This document shows, piece after piece, positions 27,780 through 37,452 of a stretch of 64,000 nucleotides of DNA (position 1 is the first letter of the stretch; each line of letters starts with the position of its first letter). The notes under the pieces are model-generated. The model ran no database searches, had not been told where the DNA came from, and worked only from the letters and a program-made list of their open reading frames with translations. The stretch is from a bacterium (GTDB taxonomy: Bacteria > Hinthialibacterota > Hinthialibacteria > H5-UNCL2), in NCBI GenBank assembly GCA_015075175.1, contig JABTUV010000019.1, forward strand, positions 8,397-72,396, given 5' to 3'. The position numbers and the translations under genes are program-made.

Positions 27780-28556
27780 TCACCCCCGGCCCATCAGTCC
27801 CCGCGCGGCGCGGGCGGGATGCTCCTGGCGGACCAGCAACTCACCGACCAGGACCCCGTGGGCGCCGGCGCGCGCCATGCGCATCACGTCCTCGGGGGTC
27901 TCGATCCCGCTCTCGGCCACGAGCAGGGTGCCCCGCGGCGCCTGGCGCGCCAGAGTCTCGAAGGTTCCCAGATCGACGTTGAAGGTGGAGAGGTCGCGGT
28001 TGTTGATGCCGATGATCTCGGCGTGGCCGGCGACGGCGGCGGACAGTTCTTCTTCGTTGTGGACTTCCACGAGCGCGGCGATGCCGACGCGGCGCGCCTC
28101 GTCCATGAACTCGGGCAGGCGGTCCTTCAGCAGGGCCACGATGAAGAGAAGCATGTCTGCGCCTAGAATCTTCGACTCGGCGACCTGATGCAAGTCGAAG
28201 ATGAAGTCCTTGCGCAGGAGCGGGACTTCGACGGCGCGGCGCACGGCGGAGAGGTGCTGCCGGTCGCCGTGGAAGTGGTTGGACTCGGTAATCACGCTGA
28301 TGATGCCGGCGCCCGCGGCCACGTAGTCGAGGGCGAGGGCGACGGGATCGAAATCGGCCCGCAGGGGGCCCCGGCTGGGCGAGGCCTTCTTGATCTCGGC
28401 GATCAGGGTGAGGCCGGGCCGGGCCAGGACGCGGGCGGGATCGCGCAGGATGGGATGGCGCCGGGCCAGCGTGCGGATGCCCTCCAGCGTGTACGCCTTC
28501 TTGAGGCGATCGACTTCGAGTTGTTTGTCGGCGACGATCTGTTCCAGGATGGTCAT
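27780..28556 (-). CDS. trpC: Indole-3-glycerol phosphate synthase
   Basis: 258 residues from MTILEQIVADKQLEVDRLKK. The (beta/alpha)8 barrel motifs are LIAEIKKASPSRG (catalytic lysine region), LLRKDFIFDLHQVAE, INNRDLSTFNVDLGTFE and LVAESGIETPEDV. It closes the indole ring from carboxyphenylaminodeoxyribulose phosphate in tryptophan synthesis. Its ATG overlaps the trpD TGA (ATGA), so the pair is translationally coupled; an upstream in-frame ATG (28580) is less likely. trpE, trpG, trpF and trpAB are not in the window. Confidence 0.96.
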   Translation of the reverse strand: MTILEQIVADKQLEVDRLKKAYTLEGIRTLARRHPILRDPARVLARPGLTLIAEIKKASPSRGPLRADFDPVALALDYVAAGAGIISVITESNHFHGDRQHLSAVRRAVEVPLLRKDFIFDLHQVAESKILGADMLLFIVALLKDRLPEFMDEARRVGIAALVEVHNEEELSAAVAGHAEIIGINNRDLSTFNVDLGTFETLARQAPRGTLLVAESGIETPEDVMRMARAGAHGVLVGELLVRQEHPARAARGLMGRG

Positions 28557-29569
28557 AGCCGGTTGGAGACCTCGATCCACTTTTGCAGGGCGGCGCGGGC
28601 GTTTCCACTGGCCAGGGACTGGCGGGCGCGCGCCAATCCGTCCGACAGGTCGCTGGCCACGTCCGCGACGACGAGGGCGGCCGCGGCGTTGAGCGCGACC
28701 ACGTCGGTCTGCGGACCGGGTTGGTTGTCCAGCACGCGTCGGGCGATGGCCAGGCTTTGCTCGCGGCCCGACGAGACCAACTGCTCCGGCCGGCAGCGGG
28801 GAAGGCCCAGTTCGGTCGGGTCGATCTTCATGCGCGAGGCGGCTTTTCCATCGGAAAGCGAGGCCATGGTCGTCGTGGCGAGCGTGATTTCATCGGTGTG
28901 GTCGTCGCCGTGGACAACCATGACCTTCTCGGACTCCAGGAGTTGCAGGACGTCGGTGAGGAGCTGGACCAGATGGGGGGCGCAGACGCCCAGCAGTTGG
29001 CGGCGGGCGCCGGCGGGGTTGGTGAGCGGCCCGAGGATGTTGAAGACCGTGCGCACGCCCAGTTCCTTGCGGGGTCCCATGGCGTTTTTCATGGCGGAGT
29101 GCATGAGCGGGGCGAACATGAAGCCGATGCCGACCTCGTCGATGCAGGGGCCGACTTTGTCGGCGGGCAGGTCGATTTTGACGCCGAGGGCCTCCAGGAG
29201 GTCGGCGCTGCCGAACTTGCCGGAGGCGGCGCGGTTGCCGTGCTTGGCGACGGCGGCGCCCGCGCCGACGGCCACGATGGCGGCCAGGGTGGAGATGTTG
29301 AACGTGCCCGAGCCGTCGCCGCCGGTTCCACAGGTGTCGATCAGGTTGGGGCGGGAGGAGCGGACGGGGGCGGCGTGGGCGCGCATGGAGGCGGCCATGC
29401 CCGCGATCTCCTCGGCGGTCTCGCCCTTGCAGCGCAGGGCCACCAGGAAGCCGGCGATCTGGGTGGGGGGGACGCGCCCCTCCATGACCTCGTCCATGGC
29501 GGCGCGCGCCTCCGGTCGCGTCAACGACCGGCGCTGGCAGAGCTGGTCCAAGAGAGTCGTGAAGTTCAC
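28553..29569 (-). CDS. trpD: Anthranilate phosphoribosyltransferase
   Basis: 338 residues from GTG 29569, which overlaps the preceding TGA as GTGA; the longer frame from 29671 would bury that gene. PRPP-binding glycine loop DTCGTGGDGSGTFNISTLAA, anthranilate-site KHGNRAASGKFGSADLLEAL, MFAPLMHSAMKNA and GPLTNPA are all intact. It joins anthranilate to PRPP. The order small membrane gene-trpD-trpC with two 4-base overlaps shows one transcript. Confidence 0.95.
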   Translation of the reverse strand: MNFTTLLDQLCQRRSLTRPEARAAMDEVMEGRVPPTQIAGFLVALRCKGETAEEIAGMAASMRAHAAPVRSSRPNLIDTCGTGGDGSGTFNISTLAAIVAVGAGAAVAKHGNRAASGKFGSADLLEALGVKIDLPADKVGPCIDEVGIGFMFAPLMHSAMKNAMGPRKELGVRTVFNILGPLTNPAGARRQLLGVCAPHLVQLLTDVLQLLESEKVMVVHGDDHTDEITLATTTMASLSDGKAASRMKIDPTELGLPRCRPEQLVSSGREQSLAIARRVLDNQPGPQTDVVALNAAAALVVADVASDLSDGLARARQSLASGNARAALQKWIEVSNRL

Positions 29570-29874
29570 TGTTGCGACCGGCCGGCCGTCGGACGGCGCG
29601 TCTCCTTCCACAAGCGGCGAGTCAGGCGGCCGTAGGCGGCCAGGAAGAAGCCGGCGCAGAAGATCGCCCACAGGACCGGTTCGACCGGCGCCTGCACCAG
29701 GAAGGCCAGCCCTACGAAGATCATGGCCACCCCCAAGAGTTGGAGATGGCGCTTGAAGAAGATCATGGCGTTAGCGACCACGCAGGCCAGGATGGCCAGC
29801 GCAACAAGCGACTGGAGCGGAGTGAACACCAGGTGCTGGGAGAAGGCCTCCCAGCGGGCCGCCATGTCGTGCAT
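29566..29874 (-). CDS. Small membrane protein preceding trpD
   Basis: 102 residues with three hydrophobic segments (about 18-37, 45-60, 65-82) and a basic tail RRLWKETRRPTAGRSQQ. No family recognised. The four-base overlap with trpD makes it a real, translated gene and the first of the trpDC operon. Confidence 0.65.
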   Translation of the reverse strand: MHDMAARWEAFSQHLVFTPLQSLVALAILACVVANAMIFFKRHLQLLGVAMIFVGLAFLVQAPVEPVLWAIFCAGFFLAAYGRLTRRLWKETRRPTAGRSQQ

Positions 29875-30057
29875 CAGAAGCGACTCCGTTTGGGACGAGT
29901 TCAGCCCGTCGGCGTGCGCCGGCGACTTTCCCGGAGCATAGCATGGACGGGGCAGGCTGCCAATGGAGCGTTGGCGCTCACGAGTGCGGCGCAGACAATA
30001 GACCTATAGGACCTTGGCGGACAATAGGACGGCCGGCCTTCTCCGCCTTCGCGCGGC

Positions 30058-30101
30058 GACGGTCCTATCGGTCCCATAGATCCCATCGGTTCTATGGTCC
30101 C
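30058..30101. repeat. Nonamer array (GGTCCCATA units)
   Basis: Units GGTCCTATC, GGTCCCATA, GATCCCATC, GGTTCTATG, then GTCCC. A weaker inverted partner (GACCTATAGGACC) lies at 30002-30014, so the 29990-30100 stretch could fold into a long hairpin. The stop of the neighbouring pseudogene lies inside the array. Confidence 0.65.
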
Positions 30102-30870
30102 CCGGCGACCCGGTCGCGCAACGCCTTCAGCTTGGTCAACACTTCTCGCATCCCCTCGGCGGGATCGACCGGCGTGGCGGAGGATGGATTTTCCTGCGGT
30201 GGAAGATTCCATCATGGCCAGGAGGCGCGCAGTTGCATGTCGCTGATCTGGGTCGCCAGGCCGGTTTTGCCGGAGCGGGTTGGCCGCCGCCCTTGGTGCG
30301 AGCGTGGTCCAGAACTGTTCATGGTGTCTTCAGCGACCATGCCGGCGTCCAATGCGGCCACGAAGCGGCGCGAGGCGGCGGCAAGCGTTGCCTTTCCTCC
30401 TCGGACAAGCGCGATTGTCCCAGCGGGCTGCGAGCGCCCGGGCTGGCGTCGGTCACGTTCCAGTGGGCGACGTCGTCGTATTGCAGCGCCGCCAGCATGA
30501 GCGCGGCGATCTTGGCGACATCTTGAGGTCGGCCAGCGAGCCGACGATGTCATCGACTCCCACCGCGCGCTTTCCAAGCGTCCAGGAGGTCGCCGGCGAC
30601 GACCTTGGCCTCGGCGACCTCATCCGCGGGCAGGGGGAGCGCATCGACGGCCTGGGTGATGAGGGGTCGGACGACCGAGGTGGTCAGCTTGCGCCAGTAG
30701 ACGCTGATGAGGATGGCGGCCACGACCACGAGAATGAGCAGGACGATGAAGGCGATGAGGCAGCCCCTGGCGCAGCCGCCGCCGCGAGGCGCCGGCGGGG
30801 CGGATGCCCGCTCCGGTGTGATGAGTTCCCCCGTGGCGATGTCGCGTCGGCCCTCGGGCAAGCTGCTCAT
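30092..30870 (-). pseudogene. Frameshifted single-span membrane protein, unknown
   Basis: ATG 30870 opens MSSLPEGRRDIATGELITPE, a Gly/Cys junction (GGGCARGC), one membrane helix (about residues 38-60: LIAFIVLLILVVVAAILISV) and ADEVAEAKVVAGDLLDAWKA. The sequence then jumps frame near 30570 to AVGVDDIVGSLADLK, again near 30470 to TIALVRGGKATLAAASRRF, and probably near 30215 to ATPVDPAEGMREVLTKLKAL before TAG at 30094-30092. About 240 residues in total. No family recognised; probably a periplasmic-facing protein anchored near its N-terminus. Confidence 0.5.
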
Positions 30871-30977
30871 GGCGGATGCTCCTGAATGTCTTATCGGGAA
30901 CGTCGCCACGTTAGGCAAGCCCGGGGCGTGATGCAAGGGCTTGTTTCGCCAGAGGACGGTGGCGCGCAGGGACGATG

Positions 30978-31098
30978 CTGTCATCTCGACCCAAGGGAGA
31001 ACGTAATTGTCATTTCGACCGTAGGGAGAAATCTCTCCCCGCGTCTTCTCCTCCCCCGACGTTCGGCGCAGGGTTTCTCCCTTTGGTCGAAATGACAG
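30978..31098. repeat. Inverted-repeat element, copy 2 with an extra left half
   Basis: A left-half copy (CTGTCATCTCGACCCAAGGG, 30978 on) precedes a full copy 31008-31098 (TGTCATTTCGACCG to GGTCGAAATGACAG), suggesting insertion next to an older remnant. The 30871-31113 gap holds nothing else. Confidence 0.8.
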
Positions 31099-31113
31099 CG
31101 GTGGTCGGGGGTG

Positions 31114-31596
31114 CTACTGGATGCGGATCGAGGCCATCGACGCGCGGAACGCCGACTCGTACTTGGGGAAGTCCGCCTCCGAAGCGACAAAGGAGACTTC
31201 GATCAGCTTGTCCCCTTTATGGATGTACGCCTTCATGGCCCGCACGCCGGTGTCAGGATAGGCGAGGACGGCCTCGACGGCGGGGCGCCCGCTGATGGTC
31301 GTGGAAGTCTTGGCGATGATCTGGGAGTTCTGGGCCCTGGCGAGGGTATCGACCCGCTGGTTGAAGTCCAAGCCCTGGAGGGGCTCGGCGATCACGACGC
31401 CGGTGTAATCGCCCTTGCTGCACATGGCGGGAGCGTCTTGGCTGACGCTCCAGCCGGCGGGCGCGGACATGGACAGTCCTACCTCGGCCAGTTCCATCCT
31501 GGCGCCGGATCCTCCGCCGGTACGGCAGGCGATGAGGGCCAGCGGCAGGAGCAGCACGGCCATCCGCCGCGCGAGTTTGGTGGCGTTGAGCGGCAT
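31114..31596 (-). CDS. Small lipoprotein, PsbP/DUF1795-like
   Basis: 160 residues from MPLNATKLARRMAVLLLPLA. Lipobox LIAC at about residues 21-24 predicts lipid attachment. The mature part (GLSMSAPAGWSVSQ, KAYIHKGDKLIEVSFVASEA, AFRASMASIRIQ) has the layout of PsbP/DUF1795-like domains found in exported bacterial proteins; exact role unknown. GGAG eight bases upstream of the ATG supports this start. It is divergent from the GH115 gene. Confidence 0.65.
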   Translation of the reverse strand: MPLNATKLARRMAVLLLPLALIACRTGGGSGARMELAEVGLSMSAPAGWSVSQDAPAMCSKGDYTGVVIAEPLQGLDFNQRVDTLARAQNSQIIAKTSTTISGRPAVEAVLAYPDTGVRAMKAYIHKGDKLIEVSFVASEADFPKYESAFRASMASIRIQ

Positions 31597-31781
31597 TATT
31601 GCGTCTCCTCCGTGTTTCCAACGAATCGACGTATGGCGCCCGTCCATCAAGGACGAGTCGTGGACTTGTCGAGCAGGTTGTCGAGTCCTATGGCGCCAGA
31701 TCAATGTCCCTCAACTACCTGGTTCGGTCAAGCCTGAAGAGCCCGGAGGGCGGGCTGCCGGCGCAACGTTTTCATGCTCGC

Positions 31782-31810
31782 TTGACAGGCGCGTCGGCCC
31801 CTACCATTAT
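31782..31810 (+). promoter_or_regulatory. Promoter of the GH115 gene
   Basis: TTGACA, 17-nt spacer, CATTAT, giving a 5' untranslated region of about 60 bases to ATG 31880. An alternative -10 (TATAGG) lies at 31813. No operator-like palindrome was seen in this 283-bp gap. Confidence 0.55.
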
Positions 31811-31879
31811 GGTATAGGCCAATCTGCAAATGAGCGGGCCTCGCGCGGATACGGATTTTTTTGCTCAAGGAGCACTACC

Positions 31880-33976
31880 ATGTCCAGACTCTTTGCGACC
31901 GTTCTCACCTCGTTATGGATGTTCTCCGCCGTCGCCCAGGAGTGGAGCGGGCCGGTGCGAGGCAGCTGGGTGCAAACCGGCGCGCCGCAGCGCGGCGACG
32001 TCACGCTGGTGGGAGAGCGGGGCGCGTGCGAGATCGTGGTGGCGCCCGAGGCGCATTCGGCCATCCTGCGGGCGGCGACGTGCCTGGCCCGCGACCTCTT
32101 TCGCATCACCGGGCAATGGCCGAGTATTGCGACCTCGGCGAGCGAGGGGAAGGTGCATGTGCGGCTGGTGAGCGTGGCGCCCCCTCACCCAAACCCTCTC
32201 CCTGAGGGAGAGGGCTTTAAGACTCCTCTCCCTGAGGGAGTGGGCTTCAAAACTTCTCTCCCGGAGGGAGTGGGCTTTGAGAAGCTGGCGGGGCAGTGGG
32301 AGGCGTATCGCATTCTGACGGACGACGATGACGTCTGGCTGGTGGGTTCCAATTTCCGGGGCACGGCGTTTGCGGCGTACGCGCTGTGCGAGCGGTTGGG
32401 GGTCGATCCGCTTTATCATTGGACCGGATACGAGCCGCAACGGCGCAAGACGCTGGTTTTGAAGAAAACGGACTATGAGAGTCCGCCGCCCAGCTTCAAG
32501 TATCGCGGGCTTTTTCACGACGACGAGGACATCCTGCCGCGGCCCTATGACGCCAACGGCTATCCCATGCAGACGGGCACGGTTCCCCTGGTCTGGTACG
32601 AGCGGTTTTTCGAGACGGCGCTGCGGCTGCGCATGAACCAGGTGGCGCCTTACGTGCGGGTGCAGCGGCCCTTTGAAGTGCAGAAGACGGCGTCCGATTG
32701 GGGGCTGTTTTACACTTCGCACCACTATGACACGCTGCTGTCCAACCCGTGGGGTTATCAGCGTTTCGGGCTGGGAAAAGCCCGCAACGCGGGAGAGACC
32801 TGGGACTGGTTCAGCAATCGCGAGGGCCTATTGTCCTTCTGGCGCGGGGGAGTCTTGGAGAATCGCGGGCTGGACTGCATCTGGCCGGTGGGCATGAGGG
32901 GCACGCAGGACACGAGTTATCGCTTTCCCGCGGGCATGAGCGCGGAGGAGCGGGGCAGGGTGTTCCGCGAGGTGATCGACGCGCAGGTCGGCATGACGAA
33001 GGACCTGCTGCCCAAAGACAAGACGCCCGTTTTTCACTTCACGCTATACGGGGAAATGCTGCGCAACTACCAGCAGGGGAACTTCGACTTCCCCGCGGAT
33101 GTGATACTTGTCTGGGACGACAACGGCGACGGGGTGATGCGGGCGCTGCCGGAGGCGCCGGGCAAGTGGAAACACGGCGTCTATTATCATCTGGCGTTTC
33201 TGGGCGGAACGACCAAGCAGACGCACCATACGGTCACGCCCATGCGCATCGAGGAGGAATTCAGGAAGATCGTGTCGGCGGGCGCGACCGAGTACATGCT
33301 GGTGAACGTGTCCGAGCTGCGCGAGTTCGTGATGGAGGCGCGCATGATCGCGGAAATCTGTTGGGACGCGACGGCGGCCTTTGCGCAACCGGATGCGGCA
33401 GGGCGCTACGTGGATTGGTTCTGCCGCGAGTACTACGGCGCGGGCGCGGCGGACGCGGTCGAGGCTTATCAGCGCTATTATCGCATCCTGGATACGCACG
33501 ACAAAATCTGGTACGGCAACAGCAAGGTGGTGGGTGCGGTCGGCTCGCTGCAGAAGAAGTTCCGCGGCGAGTCGTTCGTTCCCGCGCAGGCGGCGACGCT
33601 GCCCACGCTGCGGACGCGCCTCTCGATGTACGAGGAGGCGCTGCCCGTGGTGGGACGTGCGGCGGATCGCATGGGCAACGCGGAGCGGCAGTTCTTTTTT
33701 GAGAACTGCGCGTTGGGGCTGCTGATTGACTATCGGCCCACGGTTGCGGCCATCGCGCTGGTGGAAGCGATGAGCGAGCCGGACCTGGAGAAGGCATGGG
33801 GGATGTGCGTGGCGGCGCGGGCGCCGTTGGAGCAGCTGGAGCTGGACCTATTGTGGGCGGAGCGGCCGCCGTTTGCGGGCTGGTACGCGCCGACCTGGAT
33901 TCGCCCGCGCGGCAGCGTGCGCAACGTACACGAGGGTTACGAACAGCTGCGGGCGCTGCTGACGAGCCGCCCGTAG
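31880..33976 (+). CDS. Secreted GH115-like glycoside hydrolase (xylan alpha-glucuronidase family)
   Basis: 698 residues from MSRLFATVLTSLWMFSAVAQ, a cleavable signal peptide. AAGGAG seven bases before the ATG supports the start. The N-terminal domain (about 25-170) and a TIM-barrel with FKYRGLFHDDEDILPRPYD, SHHYDTLLSNPWGY, LDCIWPVGMRGTQD, VILVWDDNGDGVMRALPEAP, YYHLAFLGGTTKQTH and MLVNVSELREFVMEA match GH115, which removes glucuronic acid side chains from xylans. Family members are often 800-1000 residues; the usual C-terminal beta domains look missing. Residues 100-134 are a tandem repeat (PLPEGEGFKT, PLPEGVGFKT, SLPEGVGFEK) from an intergenic repeat family. Substrate is inferred from family only. 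Confidence 0.8.
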   Translation: MSRLFATVLTSLWMFSAVAQEWSGPVRGSWVQTGAPQRGDVTLVGERGACEIVVAPEAHSAILRAATCLARDLFRITGQWPSIATSASEGKVHVRLVSVAPPHPNPLPEGEGFKTPLPEGVGFKTSLPEGVGFEKLAGQWEAYRILTDDDDVWLVGSNFRGTAFAAYALCERLGVDPLYHWTGYEPQRRKTLVLKKTDYESPPPSFKYRGLFHDDEDILPRPYDANGYPMQTGTVPLVWYERFFETALRLRMNQVAPYVRVQRPFEVQKTASDWGLFYTSHHYDTLLSNPWGYQRFGLGKARNAGETWDWFSNREGLLSFWRGGVLENRGLDCIWPVGMRGTQDTSYRFPAGMSAEERGRVFREVIDAQVGMTKDLLPKDKTPVFHFTLYGEMLRNYQQGNFDFPADVILVWDDNGDGVMRALPEAPGKWKHGVYYHLAFLGGTTKQTHHTVTPMRIEEEFRKIVSAGATEYMLVNVSELREFVMEARMIAEICWDATAAFAQPDAAGRYVDWFCREYYGAGAADAVEAYQRYYRILDTHDKIWYGNSKVVGAVGSLQKKFRGESFVPAQAATLPTLRTRLSMYEEALPVVGRAADRMGNAERQFFFENCALGLLIDYRPTVAAIALVEAMSEPDLEKAWGMCVAARAPLEQLELDLLWAERPPFAGWYAPTWIRPRGSVRNVHEGYEQLRALLTSRP
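32179..32280. repeat. In-frame CCCTCACCC repeat, three 30-bp units
   Basis: CCCCTCACCC, then three tandem units built on CTCTCCCTGAGGGAGAGGGC (second and third units read GAGTGGGC). Each unit is a hairpin. The frame is kept, adding about 34 residues. Confidence 0.85.
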
Positions 33977-34029
33977 TTGCGCCGCGTGCTGCGCTCTTCC
34001 GGGTGATTGCGCAGCGTGTGCGGCGCAGC

Positions 34030-34047
34030 GCCGGCATTCCTGCCGGC
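34030..34047. repeat. Hairpin GCCGGCATTCCTGCCGGC
   Basis: 7-bp stem, 4-base loop, in the 143-bp gap between GH115 and GH20. A related hairpin with a TCC loop is at 55663. The gap also holds a degenerate GCGCCGCGTGCTGCGC palindrome just after the GH115 stop, and a TATATA near 34076 that could serve the next gene. Confidence 0.5.
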
Positions 34048-34119
34048 ATGAGCCTTTTCATCGGCCCCCGGTAGCTATATAAGTCGGAGGGGACCGCCAT
34101 TGCGTCGGGAGGAGCTCCC

Positions 34120-36166
34120 ATGCGCCGGTTGATCGCTGTCGCCGCGTGTTTCGCACTCATCTTCACGATGCGGGGGAACGCCGCCATGCCGCCCGAGGCT
34201 TTTCAGATGCTTCCCAGGCCCAAGGAGGTCGTATTGACGGGCGGAGCCGGGCTGTCATACGGCGGGTTGCGGGGGCTCGTGCTGGTGGACTGTCGGCGGC
34301 CGGTCCTGCCGCCGCTGTTGGACTTTTTGCCGCTGCTTGAGGAGAGCGGACGGGGGGTGCTCACCCTGCGGCTGGCCGCGGACGCCGAGCTGCCCGCTTC
34401 GACGGAGGGATACGCGCTCACCGTCCGCGAGGGACGCGCGGAGATCGCCTCGCGCGGACAGGCGGGACTCTTCTACGGCTGCCGGACGCTGGCGCAACTG
34501 TTGGAGGACGCGCGCGACACAGGTACGGCGATTCCCGCGCTGGCCATCCGGGACTGGCCGATGCTGGAGTACCGCGCCGTCCACATCGACACCAAACATC
34601 ATCTCGATACGCTCCGATATAACTATGATTTGATCGACCGGCTGGCGGCGATCAAGATCAACGCGATCATCTGGGAGTTCGAGGACAAGCTGGCTACCGG
34701 CTGCGTCCGCTGGTAGCTGCGCCGCAGCACATCACGCTCGAGGAGATGGCGGCCTGACCGCGTATGCGCGCGAGCGGCACATCGATCTGTCCCCGCTGGT
34801 GCAGGGTCTTGGGCACGCCACCTTCATCCTCAAGCACGAGGCTTACAAGCATCTGCGCGAGAAGCCGGAGGACCGCTGGGCCTTTTGTCCCAGCCTGGAT
34901 GAAACCTATGAGGTGCAGTTTGATCTCTATCGTGACGCCATCACAGCGACGCCGGGTGGGCGGTACCTGCACGTGGGAGGCGACGAAGTTTCCGTGGGTA
35001 CGTGCCCGCGCTGCCAGCCGATCGCCGACCGTGAGGGCAAGCTGGCGCTGAATCTCTTGTGGCTCAAGCGGGTATGCGCGTTCGCGCGCGAGCACGGGCG
35101 CATCCCCATCTTCTGGGACGACATGATTTTCAACCATGCGGGCGTGTATGGGACGATGCACGGCGAGCGGGCGGGCCAGGACGTGGCGGGCATCTGGGAA
35201 AAGGGGCTGCCCGTGTTGGAGCGACTGCTGCCGCGGTTTCCGAAGGACTGCGTGTACATGCGTTGGAACTACGGGCCGGCGCGCGAGGAGGGCAACCGGC
35301 GCGCGCTGGACTGGTACAACCAGCATGGGCTTGCGGTGATGATCGCGACGGCGGCGCAGTGCACGTCGCCGCTCATGCCGGAGGAGGCGCGGCCGGCGGC
35401 GATCGAGAGCTTCACCGGGCTGGCGGCGGAGCGCGGCATAACGGGCATGCTGTGCACGGCCTGGGACGACTGCTCACCCCACATGGAGACCTACTGGCGA
35501 GGGCTTTGCGCGGCGGCGGAGTACGGTTGGTCGCCGGCCGGTCGCAGTCTTTCCGAGTTTGAAGTTGCATATCTCGCGCGCACGTTCGGGCCGGAAGCGA
35601 AGTCGGCGACGGACCTCTACCGGGACCTCTGGGAGAGCGTGCGATTCTGGAATCGCGCGCTGGTACTGGACGGCGACCGCGAGCGCTATCGCAACCTGAT
35701 CGACCTGCCGGACGCAAGCGATCCGGGCGCGTGGAGCGAGAGACATCGGGATCGCATTGCGATTGCGCGCGCGGAAATCGAGCGTGCGCGGACGCGCGGT
35801 GAACGTGTCGCCGAGCTTCTGAAGGAGTCGCGGCGGGGGCGGTTTCAACTTGAAATCCTGGGCGCGATCAATCGCTTTCAGGCGGGGCCGTCGCGGCTGC
35901 TGGTGGCGCTGGCGGCGGCGGACGCCAGCGAGTCGGTCGCGCGCAAGCGCGGATTGGAGGAGGTGCGCGCGGCGCTGGCGGAGCACGCGGACGCCTGGGG
36001 CGAACTAAGATCAAGCTATGGCAGGTCGCGCATTTTGGACTATCCCGGATACGTGCCGGATCATTACTTTCATTTCGCCAGCAAGCGGCACGACATCTCA
36101 TTCATGATCACGGTCGAGGAGGCGCTGCATCCCAAGGTGGAGGCGTGGCTGTCGGAGTCGTCATGA
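34120..36166 (+). pseudogene. Secreted GH20-like beta-hexosaminidase, two frameshifts
   Basis: ATG 34120 follows GGGAGGAG; signal peptide MRRLIAVAACFALIFTMRGN. Residues 25-150 form the GH20b-like N-terminal domain (LPRPKEVVLTGGAGLSYGG, RGQAGLFYGCRTLAQLLED). The catalytic barrel starts LEYRAVHIDTKHHLDTLRYN. The frame shifts near 34692 (EDKL to YRLRPLVAAPQHITLEEMAA) and again near 34757 (to LTAYARERHIDLSPLVQG), then is open to TGA 36166. The catalytic Asp-Glu pair is in HVGGDEVSVG. Both shifts are single-base type and the residues read through smoothly, so the enzyme may be intact in the organism. Downstream gene overlaps by four bases (ATGA). Confidence 0.7.
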
Positions 36167-37452
36167 GTTGCGCGCGAGGGGACGGAGGCGGACGTAGCGG
36201 CGACCTCGCGTCGCCGGTGTCGGGGACGTTTCGTCTCCGAGTCGCCTGGGCGAGGATGGTGCTCCTCTGCGCCATGGTCGCGTTCTGCGGATGCAGCGCG
36301 CACTATCGGGGCACGCCGATAGCGGACGCGCAGGACCGGCGGGAACTGGTGCGGGTAGCGCCGGGCGCGGTCGGAATCGAGAAGGCGAAACTGGAGCGCG
36401 TTGACGACATCGTCGCGGAGGTGGTCGCCGCGGGCAGGACCGCCGGAGCGGTCGTCGTGATCGGCAAGGGACATTCCGTTCTATATCGCAGGGCCTACGG
36501 AGACCTGCAGGTCGCCCCGCGGCGGCGGGGCATGCGGCGGGACGCGGTGTTTGATCTGGCGAGCATCAGCAAGCCGGTTTCGACCGCGGCAGGCGTGATG
36601 CTGCTTTATGATGAAGGTAAGGTGGACATCGACGGGCGCGCGTCGCGTTATCTGAGTGAATTTGATACGCCCGACAAGCGCGGAATCACGGTGCGACAGC
36701 TTCTGACGCACACGTCGGGTTTGCCGGCGGGTATACACATTCCGACGCTGGAGAGGCGGGCGGGTCCGGGACCGAACGCGCAGGCGTACTATGAGGCCAT
36801 CGCGCGCTGCCCGCTGTCGGCGACTCCGGGGACGCGGTTCATTTACAGCGACGTGAACTACGCGGCGCTGGCGCACTTGGTCGCGGTGGTTGCGGGGCAA
36901 AGGATGGATGAGTACCTGCGGGAGCGGCTGTATCGCCCGTTGGGGATGAAGTCGACGGGATACTACCTGGGGCGCAACGCGTTGTCGCGCACGGCGCCGA
37001 ACAAGCCGGCGGGGGCGGGGCGCATCGGCCTAGTGCACGATCCGACGGCGCGGTACATTCAGGACGGGGCGGCCGCGGGCGGCAACGCCGGGCTTTTTTC
37101 CAGCGCGGACGATCTGGCGCGTTTCGCCCGCATGTTGCTCAATGGCGGGACGTGGGACGGGCATCGTCTGTTGTCGGAACGCGCCGTGGAGTTGATGACG
37201 ACGCGACAGACCCGGGTGGCGCCGCGCAGCCTGGGTTGGCACGTGTTTTCCAGCACCGGTGAAGCCGGGTCGGCGACGGCGATTTCGCACACGGGTTGGA
37301 CGGGAACCTACATGTACGTGAACTTTCAGCACGAGGTGTTCGTCATCTATCTGACCAACCGCACCCACTTGCGGGACGAGCCTGACGCGACGGGGCGGCG
37401 GGTGAACGAGGTGATGGCCGTGATAGCCGACGCGCTGGGGTTTGAATACTGA
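36163..37452 (+). CDS. Serine hydrolase, beta-lactamase/PBP-like family
   Basis: 429 residues from ATG 36163, overlapping the GH20 stop. The hydrophobic N-terminal segment MVLLCAMVAFCGCSAHYRG (about 28-46) looks like a lipoprotein signal with cysteine at FC or GC. Class-C-like motifs: SISK (DLASISKPV, about residue 129), YSDVNYAAL for the Tyr-x-Asn element, HTSGLPAGI, and HTGWTGT in place of KTG. The family includes esterases, D-amino peptidases and antibiotic-resistance enzymes; the position next to glycan hydrolases suggests deacetylation or cell-wall processing, which is inference. Confidence 0.85.
   Translation: MSCARGDGGGRSGDLASPVSGTFRLRVAWARMVLLCAMVAFCGCSAHYRGTPIADAQDRRELVRVAPGAVGIEKAKLERVDDIVAEVVAAGRTAGAVVVIGKGHSVLYRRAYGDLQVAPRRRGMRRDAVFDLASISKPVSTAAGVMLLYDEGKVDIDGRASRYLSEFDTPDKRGITVRQLLTHTSGLPAGIHIPTLERRAGPGPNAQAYYEAIARCPLSATPGTRFIYSDVNYAALAHLVAVVAGQRMDEYLRERLYRPLGMKSTGYYLGRNALSRTAPNKPAGAGRIGLVHDPTARYIQDGAAAGGNAGLFSSADDLARFARMLLNGGTWDGHRLLSERAVELMTTRQTRVAPRSLGWHVFSSTGEAGSATAISHTGWTGTYMYVNFQHEVFVIYLTNRTHLRDEPDATGRRVNEVMAVIADALGFEY

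Noticed and set aside
27562-27783. 73-codon ORF between trpC and proC
   Set aside because: It overlaps the predicted proC promoter, has no ribosome binding site and no recognisable family.
31507-31704. Extended N-terminus of the small lipoprotein (start at 31704)
   Set aside because: The signal peptide with lipobox begins at 31596 behind a good ribosome binding site.
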